Of a DNA stretch of 64,000 nucleotides, positions 1 to 11,499 are shown piece by piece. The notes under the pieces were generated by a model. That model saw only the letters and a program-made list of their open reading frames with translations. It searched no databases and was not told the origin of the DNA. The stretch covers positions 931,282 to 995,281 of the forward strand of contig JAJLRJ010000010.1 of assembly GCA_024195265.1 (NCBI GenBank), written 5' to 3'. This stretch comes from Dendrophyllia cribrosa. Lineage: Eukaryota; Cnidaria; Anthozoa; Scleractinia; Dendrophylliidae. Each line of letters opens with the position of its first letter. Positions within the stretch are counted from its first letter, which is position 1. A program made the translations under genes and the position numbers.

Positions 1-117
1 TATCTGAGCTGGCATCAGTAGAAATAACAGTTATTAGTTTAGTTACTCGTTACCTAAGCAAATCGCTTTCAAATTTGCACTAAAGTACGTTAATAAGCTT
101 ATAAAACTCTTACGTAC

Positions 118-220
118 CTTCAAACCCCACGAGAATCTCATGTTTCATGGGGTTATAAGAGAGCGCTGTTATCGTTTTATTGTGCGTGTCTTTGATAACT
201 GCAAGCCTTTCCATCGCCAT
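118..220 (-). CDS. First coding exon of a probable WD-repeat protein (gene leaves window)
   Basis: Read on the minus strand, an ATG at 220 in a strong context (caagATGG) opens 34 codons. They end at a good splice donor (GAAG|GTACGT, GT at 117-116), leaving phase 1. The peptide contains ITALSYNPMKHEILVGFE, which resembles the opening strand pair of a WD40 blade (hydrophobic-T-A-L-x-Y-N-P ... E-I-L-V-G). The rest of the gene would lie left of position 1. The call rests on one short exon, so the family is an inference and no specific WD protein can be named. Confidence 0.5.
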
Positions 221-1740
221 CTTGAACGGCAGCTGGGACTTTAGCCACTAATGAAGTTGTTAAGTTGTCATTGCAGAGATATTTGGCTTGTAAAAACAAG
301 CAAAATAGCAAATGAACAGCCGAGTGGTAAGAACATGTCCTCCATGTTGCCAAGGGAACATGGAAAGGATTGGGTCGAGTTTGGGAAATAAACTCGTTCC
401 CAGGAATTAATCAAAGATGGCAGTCACTTCCTGTACAAAATATTTCATGAGAGTTGTCGAATGTTTTCTCTCCGGTTTGGCCCGGTCGACTTGTGATTTG
501 CATGAGAGTTTTGCGGTCAACAGTTGCCGTATTTTTTTCAGTTAAGGCTCAACAATTTTAAACTGTCATGAGGTTAAAATTATCCCGCGCCTCCCGCGCG
601 CAGAAGTATATGCCGGCCAACCGCGCTTTGAAGTGTTGATAGTGCCAGTTTCCCTCAACCTGTAACCAAGTGAAATTTTTCAAGCAACTTTTTTGCAGTC
701 ATATTTTTTATTTCAATAAAAATTCTTCTCTGTGTTGATTTTTTTATATTTGCTTGCCAACGGTGAAGTATTTGTGTCTTCCAAAGTACAGTTAAGTGGA
801 AAATACTATATGATTATTACACCACGTATCTAGTTCACGTGTTTGATTGTCGCTGCACAAAACCACGCGGGCTTCGGAAAATTGGCAACTTCCGGCTTGC
901 GAGCTTGCAGTAGAGCTTTACATTTTGAGAAGTAAGCTTATCTTTATTAACAAGGTTAGTAATGATTACTTATACTGAGGTCAAATATTCAGCTGTGTTT
1001 CAAATTTAATACCGTATGTTCAGTTTGCCCTTGTATCTCAGTGACAATGGAAAGATCTGAGAGATTTTACACTAGCTTACACTGAATATTCCCAGTATAA
1101 AACTAAAAAGTACAAATCACTTTAATTTTTTTAAGTTTACGGTTACCTGAACTAAATGAAAGATCTCTTTCACATTCAAAACGATGTTTGTTACTCTCTT
1201 CTTTGAAGAAAAAATCAAAACGATGTTTGTTTTTCTCTTCTTTGAGGAAAAAATTATGTGTTTGTTTTGGTGACAAGCCATGTCAACCATGGCCAGTATA
1301 GATAACTTTAATTTTATAGAATCAGAACGTTTTGTTGTCATGTACATTGTCATTGTGTGTGGTTTGCATCATCCTCAGAGAGTCAGAAGCGAGATCAAGT
1401 TAAAATCAAGAACTTTTGTTGTGCCAATTCAATTTTGCACAGTTTAAACTACCTTATAAAATCTCGCCCCTACATGTATTAATTTTACTGCCAGGTCTGC
1501 CCCTAAGTCTCTGAGGATTCAGTAGCCTCTTACACTAGGCTCTTTATTCAACCTTTCCTGACTTTCCTCCTCAGAATTGAGGAGGAAAGATTGCATGAGG
1601 AGGAAAGATTGCATGACAAGTCAAAAGAATGCCTGCATTGAAGGCTACCGACGATGGGTTTGCATGTACATGCAGGTTGTCAATCAACTTAGTGCAGTGG
1701 TAAATAACTATGAAAATTATGGTAATTTTTAGAACTTCAG
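221..1740. other. Intergenic region between two diverging genes
   Basis: No convincing coding sequence. It lies between the 5' ends of the WD-like gene (-) and the nucleotidyltransferase gene (+), so it should hold both promoters. The sequence ggtaatttttagaacttcag ending at 1740 looks like a 3' splice site, so the plus-strand gene probably has a non-coding first exon further left. A possible donor (caag|gttagt) lies near 954. A short duplicated stretch (cgatgtttgttnctctcttctttga) occurs at about 1182 and 1221. Confidence 0.4.
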
Positions 1741-1743
1741 GCA

Positions 1744-3774
1744 ATGGCTTCTGTGCAGCAGAAAGAAGGTCAGCTTTCAAACCAAGAGTTCCAGAATGTC
1801 CATTCATTTTCCAAGTCGTCATACAAATTACTTGCAGAGTATACCACATTGCAACATCCTGCCCTAAAGAGAAATTATCCTTGTCAAATGAAACAACAGG
1901 AAAGCTGCCCATTGGATAAATCTAATGTTGATTCCCAACTGCCAGCTATGGTGAACAGAGAAAGTATACATGAGGGAAAATGCTGTGCAACATCAGCTAC
2001 TGCCAAGAACCAAGTTTGTTCCCCATTAAGAAAATTACCTTCATGAAGTTGCTGAAAAAGAGGCTTCTTATCCTATTACTGAAGAGGGGGAATCAATTAG
2101 GAACATGATGGAAACTGCTGCAGAGAATTTCTGTGAATACCTGAGAGAACAGTTTCTCCTTTTCCATGACTGCAGATTACTTAAGACAGGCAGTACATAC
2201 GAGGAGGTTAAATTGGACAACCAGATGAATTTGATTTTATGATTGAAGTTCCGTCTCTTGCTACAAGTAATGCAGTTGTATTTCATCAAGTCTTGGGTAG
2301 CAATTCTTCTGGACGAATAGCCTATCATGTGCATGACAAGGCACTATTTTCTGAAATTTTTGAATTTGAAGCATCCCATTTTACCATTAAGGGCCCTGTG
2401 GAACAGGAAGCCTTTATGATGGCAATATTTGCAAAACTCCTCCATGCAATTGAGACTAAGTTTATGGAGTTTCTTCCAGCTGGATGGGAATTCATGGGAA
2501 TCAGTGGCAGTTCTACCACAAATGCTCAAATGTTTGGAATGTCTGGCATTAATGCTCCAGCAAGAATGGCCTTGACACCCTGTTTTGTATGGCATGGAAA
2601 AACCTTTCCAAGCCTGAAAGTAACGGTAGATTTTGCATTTGCTGTTCCTGTTGTAAAACCTGCTAATCTCAGCTCACCAGCATCCCTTGGAAAAGATGTA
2701 AGAGGTAGTGATGAGTTATGTGGGCAAAAATCATTGCCAGTAGCAGAGCTTGAAAAATGTGACATATCCAGCCAGTGCTGTAATGAAACCAGTGAAGCTA
2801 CATTTTGTACCCATGAAGTTGACGAATTTAAAGACCTAAATCCAAGTATAGATAATGGCAAATGCACTTCCATGGCACTTGATCAGCCAGAAATCCATTC
2901 TGTTCATTATGCAAAAACCGAAGACCTCACTGAGTGCATTTCCACAAGGTCATCAGTTCCAGATGTTTTTCATCTTCTTTTAGCTGATTTCATATGGTGC
3001 AGAGCATCATTCTCTATCCAGGAACAAAAGATCATGGATGAATTCACTGCTTCAGATGGCCAGAAAATATGCATGAGACTGGTGAAATATTTGCGGAATG
3101 CCTTCATTGCACAAGAGTATGATGACAAGATCCTTGCTTTAAAACCCAGCATCTCTACTTATTGGTTGAAGACAATCCTGTATTATATGTTTAAAAAACA
3201 CAGAAATGTTAAAGCTGCATGGCAGGCTGATCACTTGCACCACCGCGTTTTGGAAGTGTTTGAAACATTACTAGAGTGTCTAGAACAATCCAGCCTGTAT
3301 AATTACTTTGTGCCAAATTATAACTTGCTTTGGATGAAGCAACCCGGTGATCTTCAAGTAGCAGTGGATGGAGTGACATCACTTCTTCAACTGTTATATT
3401 CTTTTGACAGGGGAGAAATTACCCTGGATGATTTGAAGGCACATGAATGTAAGCAAAAAATAGAAAATGAAAAGAGCCTATATAAAAATCGAAAAGGTGC
3501 CATGTTGGAGATGTTGATGACGCATGCCATTTATAATGCAGATGCAGACTCAGATGACGATGAATTGCAAGATATACAACGCTTCGCAAACCACTACCTT
3601 GACGGTGTTGCAGGGCATACGGTAGTTATTACAGGAAAAGGGCAAGACATCCTTTTCCTTGAAGATGGCGAGAGTGTTGATATTGGAATTGAGGACACAT
3701 TGGCTTTTTTGAATGAGGGTCATCAGGGATTTGAGATGCTAATAGCAGAAGAGAACAATCAACAAGAAGAATGA
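1744..3774 (+). CDS. cGAS/Mab-21-like nucleotidyltransferase, frame broken twice
   Basis: Intronless main body of a Mab-21 fold protein, a candidate cGAS-like receptor (an enzyme that makes a cyclic dinucleotide alarm signal on sensing nucleic acid). Visible motifs in order are: GSTYEE (GS loop, about 2189-2206); PDEFDFMIEV (acidic pair, about 2224); KVTVDFAFAVPV (third acidic residue, about 2629); a C-terminal helical lobe with WCRASFS, ISTYWLKTILYYM and NYFVPNYNLL; and an extra ~100-residue tail rich in D and E. No zinc-ribbon motif is seen. Three pieces are needed: frame 1 from the ATG at 1744 to a stop at 2044-2046, frame 2 over about 2030-2210, then frame 1 to TGA 3772-3774. One extra A near 2030-2034 and one missing A in the run at 2209-2212 would restore a single frame of about 670 residues. 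The start is chosen because an acceptor ends at 1740 and the ATG context is good. About 100 low-complexity residues separate the third acidic residue from the C lobe. It could instead be a recent pseudogene or a non-enzymatic Mab-21 protein. Confidence 0.85.
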
Positions 3775-3947
3775 TTTTTCTGGAATTAGGTAATCTGGGA
3801 TAGTCATTGACTTTAGTGAAGTGAAACAATTTAGACATTTTAGACCTAATACATCAGGTGGTGCAAAAAGTTTGCATTTACACTTATATTTATCTCAATA
3901 ATCCTACCCCTCAATGTGAGGATTATTGGCTGGGGTCAGCAAAACAA

Positions 3948-3953
3948 AATAAA
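3948..3953 (+). other. Polyadenylation hexamer of the nucleotidyltransferase gene
   Basis: AATAAA lies 174 bases after the stop codon. It is the first canonical hexamer downstream of the gene. Confidence 0.5.
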
Positions 3954-4273
3954 TGGCATTGCTGAAAAGTTGTTTTTTGAGTTGTATGCAAATATCACTA
4001 ATCCTGAAAAGCAGAGTGAAATTTCTTAATTAATAATTAGTGACTATTTGAAAGTGTACTGTAACCTCAATTCAAAACACTTAGTACAGTAGCTGTATCA
4101 TTAATATTAAGTTGAGAACAAGAAAAAAAGAAGTAAGATTATTGCAAATGTAATCAAAATGCCATTTAGTTTAATATTGTAAATTATGTCCACAACAAAA
4201 TATTATTTTGAAAATGGACTGAAAAAATAATAACATGGATTTTTTTAATTTACCATTATTTTCGACCATTCAA

Positions 4274-5250
4274 TTAAAGGTCAAATGAACCAAAAATATG
4301 ACATTTTTTCTTTATCCATTTAAACGTTAAAAGAAACCATAATAAAGCAAACTTACGCAAAAATTTTCCTTCCTGAGCCTTTGAGGAAGTTACAAAGCTT
4401 AAAGTACGAAGATTTCCGAAGGCTTCACGAAAACGTTTCTGAAATGGCCGCGCACTACAAGTGGTAGGATTGGTAAGGATTGTGACGTCACTATTGGTGA
4501 GCCAACCTCATTCCCAGTGTCCTCTCTCTGGCGAATACTGAGTATTCTAGCTTGTGAATATTTTTAAAACTTAAAGATTTCAACTGTTTTCGCATTGAAA
4601 ATGGCCGTGGAGCTCGAACCTGTGTTTTGGTAGGAAACGAAGTCGAGCTTTGAGCGACGAAATATTGCTTCGAGAAACTTCATCTGTTTATACAATAGAT
4701 TTTTTTAACGGAGTTAAGATTTTTCAATCCACCTCGCTTGGTAGTTAGTGCAGGCTAACTTTCCCTGTCTGTCAATCATCTCCACTTACGCGGTAATTTT
4801 TGTGAAGGTAAACTGTTGAATTCATAGTGACAGCTTTAAATTTCAAATAGAGAAAAGAAAATTAACCGTTGTGAGTTCACGTTCTCCACAAAAACCTATA
4901 ATTTGATCATTTGACGTTGTTGTTTTGCAGGGAACGGCAAGGAAATGTACTAAAATATAAAACGCACGTGCAGGCATGCATTGTTTTCGCTCATTAAACC
5001 TATTGTTTTCAACTTCGAACCTTGACTGTTTTGAGGTGGTCAATAGTGATGTCACTTTCCGACAATTTTCCCGATCGCTCTACGATTATGAAGGCCAAAA
5101 AGTCGCATTTTTCAACTTCCAATATCTCTGCGATGCCAAGCCCAATTAGTTTCAAACTTCAGAATATGTTTATTTGGTACTCATTAAACATATTGCATTA
5201 ATATTGGACTAAAAGAAAAATGTCAAATTTTTGGTTCATTTGACCTTTAA
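4274..5250. mobile_element. TTAA-bounded inverted-repeat element, TIR start AGGTCAAATG
   Basis: The ends TTAAAGGTCAAATGAACC and its near-perfect reverse complement form ~40-bp terminal inverted repeats, with TTAA at both outer edges. The 977-bp interior has no transposase-like reading frame, so this is a non-autonomous element. Confidence 0.75.
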
Positions 5251-5626
5251 ATACTATTTAGCTTAACAACAACTCTCCACGAACTTTGCTGAAAAAGAAC
5301 ATTGTTATAAATTTATTAATTAGTGAAACTACCACTTCTGGTGAAGAGAATTAAGAAACAATGTGTAAACAAAATTATTTGAAAAGTTTATGAACTGAGA
5401 TATTGGTTCGTTCGCTAATAAAGATGCAATTGACAAAATTTTTAGTCCACAGTTCTTTAAGTCTATTCACAGACCTTCAAGTTTCTCTTTCTTGGAGTGA
5501 GAGGGAAATAAGAGCCACAGGACGCTAAAAAAGGCTGTTGGTACACAGGGCACCCAGGCTCACCGTAGGAACACTATTCCTTGTATTTCACCTGGAGCTT
5601 AATATTTAAATCTGCTTTATTCGTTT
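5251..5626. other. No feature recognised
   Basis: AT-rich sequence between an inverted-repeat element and a directly repeated segment. No coding signal or repeat structure was found. Confidence 0.4.
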
Positions 5627-5952
5627 TAGGAAATGGAGCCCCGCCGAAGGGCAAGGCAACGAAAAATTAGTCTATAGACTCATTCAGTTGTTCTCCTCCA
5701 CGGAAATCTTTAGTAAAAGGCGAAAGATTTATGCGTGTTGAAGGAAAACCAGAGATGTGGATTCAGAAAGACCGGATATTTCTCGTCGGCCGCCACGCGA
5801 CAAAACTTGTGGGACAGATAAATCTCATCTTCCAACAAAACATCCATAGCAAGTATTTTGAAGTACGCATGCACAATGGAGTTGCGTTGTGTTTTCCGTC
5901 TGTTTACCAGTGGTGTTCCGAATTGGAATGGAAAATCATCAACTTATGATCC

Positions 5953-5993
<41 letters not shown>

Positions 5994-6460
5994 ACTCAAC
6001 AAAGTTTTGTACGGGGATGCTCCGCCCGAGGTCCAAACCCTTACCCTTTCATATACCGTTTTTGACAGAAAGGGTACCCCTTTCATTGAAAATGGTCCTG
6101 TTCTCGCCGCCTTTTACTAACTAGAACACCTGGAGCAGGCTAAGGCTTTTGGAAATTACTGATGGTATGCGCACCACTAAAATTTCCCTCAGATTAATTT
6201 CTCACGCGCAGAATATTTTTTTGAACGAGCACGCATTTGGATACAAATTAAACAACACTTTATAATTAAAATAATATGGGATGGGATGCTGACAGTTTTT
6301 TACAGTTCTCATTGGACTTGAGGAGCCCCAACGAAAAGCAGGGCGACAAAACATTAGTCTATAGACTCATTCAGTTGTTCTCCCCCACGGAAATCTTTAG
6401 TAAAAGGTGAAAGAGTTTTATGCGTGTTGATGGAAAATCAGAGTTGCCAGTTGTGCATGC
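5627..6460. repeat. Direct repeat pair (~125 bp) with poly-G between
   Basis: Segments at about 5634-5755 and 6323-6450 are clearly related. Both contain attagtctatagactcattc, then the cggaaatctttagtaaaagg block and a shared gcgtgttga...cagag end. They lie about 690 bp apart in the same orientation. The interval holds a 38-base G run (5955-5992). This could be a local duplication or two copies of one dispersed repeat. No coding content is supported. Confidence 0.6.
5955..5992 (+). repeat. Poly-G run, 38 bases
   Basis: Uninterrupted G run preceded by ccc. Apparent reading frames through it (poly-Gly or poly-Pro) are artefacts of the homopolymer. Confidence 0.95.
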
Positions 6461-6500
6461 TCAAGACGGACTATTTCTGGTACAACAACGTTGATGTAAT

Positions 6501-6642
6501 ATATCAAACATGAGACACAGTGTTTCATCACAAGATCAAACACTGAGAAGAGAGTTGAAAATACGACGCGCAGCGGGAGTATTTTTGACGAACTTCGAGG
6601 TGTTTGATCTTGTGATGAAATACTGTGTCGAATGTTTGATAT
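6501..6642. mobile_element. Short palindromic inverted-repeat element
   Basis: The left arm (atatcaaaca...) and right arm (...tgtttgatat) pair over about 40 bases, including cacaagatcaaacac. It is a 142-bp MITE-like foldback with no coding capacity. Confidence 0.7.
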
Positions 6643-6889
6643 TACTTCTCAAACAAAATGACTTTAGAAGGAGAAATTAAGGATGCAAAAATGAGGAGTG
6701 TTTTATCTGATTTCCAAACACTCATTAAACATTAATTTCCTTTGTATTTTCTTCATGAATTATTAATGAGTTTGAGAAATCTATTTGAAGCTCACCAACT
6801 GGACCATCGAGATCAATGCCAAATAAGGAAACATCACCCACATCTGTATCAGTCACACCAGTATCAACAATATTATATATATTTTTCAG

Positions 6890-7121
6890 GGCCGGGTTGT
6901 TCATTAAGCTAACCCAGGGTTAGCGTCAATTTTGATTCCAGTTAAATACTTAATCGATGGAGATTTTTCCAAAGTATTTTCACTCTTTAGTTTCGACTTT
7001 GACTTGTCTTCGCGTGTAGCTTAAAATAAGTTTTTGAAAACACATCTAACAAGAGAAATTAAATCCTCGGTTAAGTTTTAATCCTGGGTTAGCGTTAACC
7101 GACTTTCGAACAACCGGGCCC
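6890..7121. mobile_element. Inverted-repeat element with GGCCGGGTTGTTC ends
   Basis: The left end gggccgggttgttcattaag and the right end, read in reverse (ggggcccggttgttcgaaag), match, with taacccagg blocks just inside both ends. About 230 bp, MITE-like. Confidence 0.65.
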
Positions 7122-7139
7122 CGAATGTCAAAGTGCCAA

Positions 7140-7424
7140 AGGTGAAGTACTACTCATTGTTCGCAACCGTGGTAGTTCCGCTGCCTGATAAATTCATCAA
7201 AGGAAGGATAAACATAGTGGAGAGCAAATACATGCTGTTCATGCATTGTTTGAATCTAGAATGCCATCCTCTTCCATAAAAACAGAGAGGTCCCGATAAA
7301 GGGCAGATACCACTTTGTTCACCTCTGCCCATAGATGTTCAATTCGTTGGTTATGGACACTAGCTATGTCCAGCAATAAAACTTTCTCTGCTAATTGAGC
7401 CCTCTGTTGTGAATCATAAAGCAA
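7140..7424 (-). pseudogene. Degraded integrase-core-domain fragment
   Basis: One minus-strand frame gives [20 protein letters not shown] and a second gives HVFALHYVYPSFDEFIRQRN. Together they match the end of the integrase-core domain found in many metazoan transposon-derived genes (S-x-H-N-x-R-I-E-x-L-W, then a L-H-Y-V-F-x-P segment). At least one frameshift and in-frame stops separate the pieces, and the catalytic N-terminal part is absent. It is a relic, not a working gene. Confidence 0.6.
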
Positions 7425-7546
7425 GCTACATCTACATTCTCCACGCCTCTATCACTACGAAAGGCAGGAAGGGAAGTTTGTTTAGTACTGTATACATATT
7501 ACTGTGTCAAATCATTCGACAACCATGGCCTTACTTACTTATTTGT

Positions 7547-7597
7547 ATACTTGCATACTTGCATACTTGCATACTTGCATACTTGCATACTTGCATA
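7547..7597 (+). repeat. 8-bp microsatellite (cttgcata)n
   Basis: About six tandem copies of cttgcata. Confidence 0.9.
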
Positions 7598-7599
7598 CA

Positions 7600-8625
7600 C
7601 ACCCAATGATACAGTGGCTACTGCTTTTATAAAGCAAGTAGCCACAAAAATACATTTTTTCTTAATAACTTGCGTGCGTTTCAAGATTTGAAAATTTTCT
7701 CTTCGGAAAATGTTAGATTAAATAATGAACTTTTATTTGATGGAAATTTTTTCGCAAAAATAAACCCGCGAAGGTATGTGTGAAGAACAGTTATTAGTGA
7801 CATTTGACCCCACGGGGGGAGCGCGTGACTTGACCACTCAAGCGGATCGATGTTATGTAACATGTAATATTACTGAGACAAGAACACGTGTGAACTATTT
7901 TTAGAAAGAGGACTTGTGTGCGTGAGAGTTTTCAGGAGATATACGGAATACGGTTCGGTACGGTGCTAAATTATGTGTTGAATCTTTACGGTCGGATTTA
8001 CGGAGTTTTATACACGCATCGGAATTATATGTCACAGAGTATTGTAAATGTTTAGTTGTGTTATGTTCTGTAAACATTGAGATTATTTGGATGATCGTGA
8101 TTACAAGTGATTTATTCAAAGATCAAGAGTTGTGCGGATTGTTGTGTTTATGGAACATCACAATATTTGAGAAACGCTGGGAAAATCATTGGGCTATAAG
8201 GTCGGCCTTATAGATAATTCTTACAGTATGAAAAACAGAACAATTCAACCAAAAGTAGCTATATTCAACTTAACGAGTTCAAAAAACATAATTACGCCAT
8301 CTGAGGCGCGCTTCACAGATGGCACTGACTGCAATTAAACAACTGCTTTGGATTTCCCTTTATTTTGGTAACACTCAAACCGAGATCTATTTGACATTAA
8401 ATAACTTTTTGGTGGAAAATTGTGCGCTGCAAAGAAATTTAAAACTGTGCAAATGACAAAACATAAAAGATTGCCGGCCTATTATTGAAGAAAAGCTTGA
8501 ATTTTGTGCGAACGCGAAGAACCCATATCAGTGCCGTGACTACCAATGGTTTTTCCATGGACTCTCCTTGCACGCCTGGGTTCATCCCCTATGTAGCACT
8601 ATGAAGGGAGAGTTTGGGGACTGGA
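7600..8625. other. No feature recognised
   Basis: AT-rich sequence. The short open frames here show no composition or motif that supports a gene, and no terminal repeats were found. Confidence 0.4.
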
Positions 8626-9275
8626 TTAAGGCCCGGACACACGGTGCAACATTGCATGCAACCTTTTTAATTTCACTGCAGTAGGTGCAACATTACTGCA
8701 GCAATTACGCGCAACATTGCTAAGCAGCTACCAAGCTCTTTGTTAACATCACGAAATCACGACATCCGAAATGGCGTCGTCGGGCAGGAATCGAGCGCTG
8801 CAGTTGTTGCTGTGTTAATGCTGTTGGATGCTGTAGAAAAAGGTCGGAAAACTAGAGAGGAAAAATCGTCGTGCTTGGGTTAGACTTGCCTCAAGTCGAC
8901 TGCGAACCCCGCTAGAACGCGACCAAGTCGCGAAAAGCGAGCGACGAAGTCGCGAGAAGCGAGCGACGTAGTCGCTGGAGCGAGCGACGAACCCAAAACG
9001 AAAAACGGACTTTGAGAAAGTCTATCTTTGGGTGAGAGGCTGGAAAGCCAGAAGGCAGAAAAAGGGTGCCTTTCATACGATTATGAAAGAATTGGAAAGG
9101 AAGACGCAGGCGCGTACAGAGAGTACGTGAGGATGGATGTGGACCACTTCAATCGCCTCGTTTGTTTGGTTTTCCCAATAATTGCGAAGGAGGGTACTTG
9201 AATGAGTGAGGCAATTTCTCCAGCAGAGATGGTGGCGCTTTAAGCTCTACGTACGTTTTATGGCGGCTACTAGAC
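8626..9275 (+). pseudogene. PIF/Harbinger-type transposase relic
   Basis: The left boundary resembles a Harbinger terminus (gcccggacacacggtgcaac, about 8630). Inside, broken frames give KKGAFHTIMKELER, then EDAGAYREYVRMDVDHFNRL and MSEAISPAEMVAL. This order is typical of the N-terminal part of HARBI1-like transposases (G-A-F-x-x-L/I-M-x-E-L, then Y-x-x-Y-x-R-M-x-x-x-x-F). There are several frameshifts and stops, and the DDE catalytic region is missing. A tandem stretch of about 15-bp units (gcgagcgacgaagtcgc) sits at about 8930-8990. Confidence 0.65.
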
Positions 9276-10315
9276 AACCAATTCTCTCGATCCCTGTGGT
9301 GATACCCACTGAATATATGCACCATAATACGTGGGCGTTACCCGTCCATAGTACACTATGTAGTACATTACCCATAAGACACTACACTACAATATGAAAT
9401 ACCATAGTATACTATGGACGGTGATTTAATACCGGGTGAAGCAGAGGGGAAATCGGTTCTTTAAACTTGCCCGTACTGATGGTATTTTCGATCACCTAAG
9501 CCCTTAGTTCTCAAACAGAAAATGAAGTCAAAATGTAGACTTCTAGATGCCGCAATAAAGACTCTGTGGAGAAATTTTAAAATAATTTGTAAAACCCATG
9601 CCACCTGGGTATGCTACGGTCACGGTCGTGACCAAAAGAAAATTCTAATGGTCGAATTTATCTTTGTGTCCAAGTTTGCTCCTCGAGAAGAACACAAAGC
9701 AAGTTGATTTCACCACTCACTGATCCGTCAATCCTCCATTGTATCATATCTGAAGCCGATTTTTTTATTTCAACTTTAATTAAAAGTTATTAGCTTTTAA
9801 AGGAGTAAAATTGTCCATGTTAGAATTTGAAGCCTCATATCTTCCCTTTGAAAGCCTATTTAAAAATTTTGCGTCAGATATGACAATCTACAATATACCT
9901 AGTTTTCCTCCCTGCCGTATCATCTCATGAAATTCTATATTCGCGCTGAATTCTTGGACACAAAATTGCTTGTTTTTACGCTTCCGAAGGCTTCCCGAGC
10001 AAACACGAATGCAAACATATATTTATGGTAATTTTGCTAATTTAATCCACGGGCTATTGTCAACACTTCATGCAGAAAGAACAATGCGTTGCAAAATAGT
10101 GTATTTTACCAGACAGCGCTTTGCACGTGCAATTATTAATGCAGAAACATTACGGAGCCTGTTCGTGAATATTTCGCGCATTTTCGGTATCAGCCGTCGC
10201 ACTTCGTACATATTTTTTTCATAAATGCATACTGATGAGAAATTATTCGATTAAAGAAATCCTTAGCTCCCCAAAAGAAAATGAGGTTGTAATATCAGTG
10301 TAATAAGAGGTATTT
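9276..10315. other. No gene; short foldback only
   Basis: A small foldback around 9335-9425 contains ccatagtacactatg and catagtatactatgg. Nothing else was recognised. Confidence 0.4.
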
Positions 10316-10465
10316 ATTACACGACTCCTGCCGGCGGGAGAATCGCGCGGGATCATTCGGGACAATGCCCGGTCCAATACTTAGAGAATATTGGACCGGC
10401 AATCGAGCATTCTGATTGGCTGATTTTAGTTGTTGGCCCTCTGACTGTCTTAGTCGTGTAATAAA
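10316..10465. mobile_element. Short inverted-repeat element with TTATTACACGACT ends
   Basis: ttattacacgact at the left and agtcgtgtaataa at the right are inverted copies. A second inner pair (ggtccaatact / agaatattggacc) makes a hairpin. About 150 bp. Confidence 0.6.
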
Positions 10466-10566
10466 GGCTACTATTTGGCGTTTTAAAGGCCCCAGCGAGA
10501 AATAACAAATTTTCGCTTATCTTATTTCCATGTTACATCGCCAAATACCACCAAATCTAATGTTTG

Positions 10567-11430
10567 CCAAACACTAACCGTACAAGAGTTTGCATTCTCT
10601 TAACTGCATGCAACACGACGTGAAGTGTTAAAGCGCTGGATATCCAGAAATGTTTTGAACTCTACAACAAAATTTTGTTTCATGGCGTAAATAAAAAGAT
10701 GCAAATTATTTGCTTTACACCTCTGGGTGCCAGACTGAGGTTTTCCGGCAGTCTCGTCCGCTTTGTTTAGCCAGAGCGCTTGGCCAAATGCCGGTAAAAC
10801 CAAAGAACAAGGAAACTGTGTCCTCTAGAAAACAAGAGAGCCTCTTTCAATACACCCAGAATTTGACCAGTACCTCTCTAGGAGGCGAAGAAATGGAACG
10901 GCGCGAGCGCACGAGCGAAAAAAGCGTGCGACGTGTTTTTCACTAACGCGCGTGAGTTCTTGTTTTTTTTTGGGTTAACGGGAAGCATAAGCATTATTTA
11001 TTTATTTTCACATGTACAGGTTAGCTCAAAACTGAAAAAAAAAACAAGTCCTATATGAGCTTCACAGGCTGCTAATTAAGTACTGTTAGGTATTGAATTT
11101 AAAATTTTGCTTATTACCAGTTTCAACCAATACATGGCATAGCACCTCATAACTTATCAGCCGTAAATCATTGACTAGCTGTTCACTTCAGTCAGATCAT
11201 AGGATTATGTTAGAAGTTCCTGGTGGAAAAATGCTTTCCACTTTTGGAGACAGGGCATTCCATCAGCGGCACCCAAACCATGCAACAGCGTACCCAGCGA
11301 AATCACCCACCTTGGATCATTGTCAGTTTATAAACAAGATCTTTAGACACACTTTTTTAGACGTGATTTTAAATTGTGATGTTTGTAAATTTCGTACTAT
11401 TCGGAAGGAAACAAACTCTCTGAGATTGTG
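10567..11430 (+). repeat. Duplicated segment, copy A, ending in a degraded LINE 3' end
   Basis: Closely similar to 14566-15780 (shared blocks include ccgtacaagagtt, ataaaaagatgcaaattatt and gttagctcaaaactgaaaaa). From about 11030 the sequence corresponds to the C-terminal end of a CR1/L2-like LINE open reading frame, but with stops and frameshifts. Near 11277 it reads straight through the position where copy B carries an inserted element (the catgcaacag...cccagcg site), so it serves as an unoccupied reference site. Confidence 0.7.
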
Positions 11431-11499
11431 AATATGCATGACATTAAATTACTTGTTGAGGACTGAAAAAGAAAAATTTTATTTTACAAAATATATACA

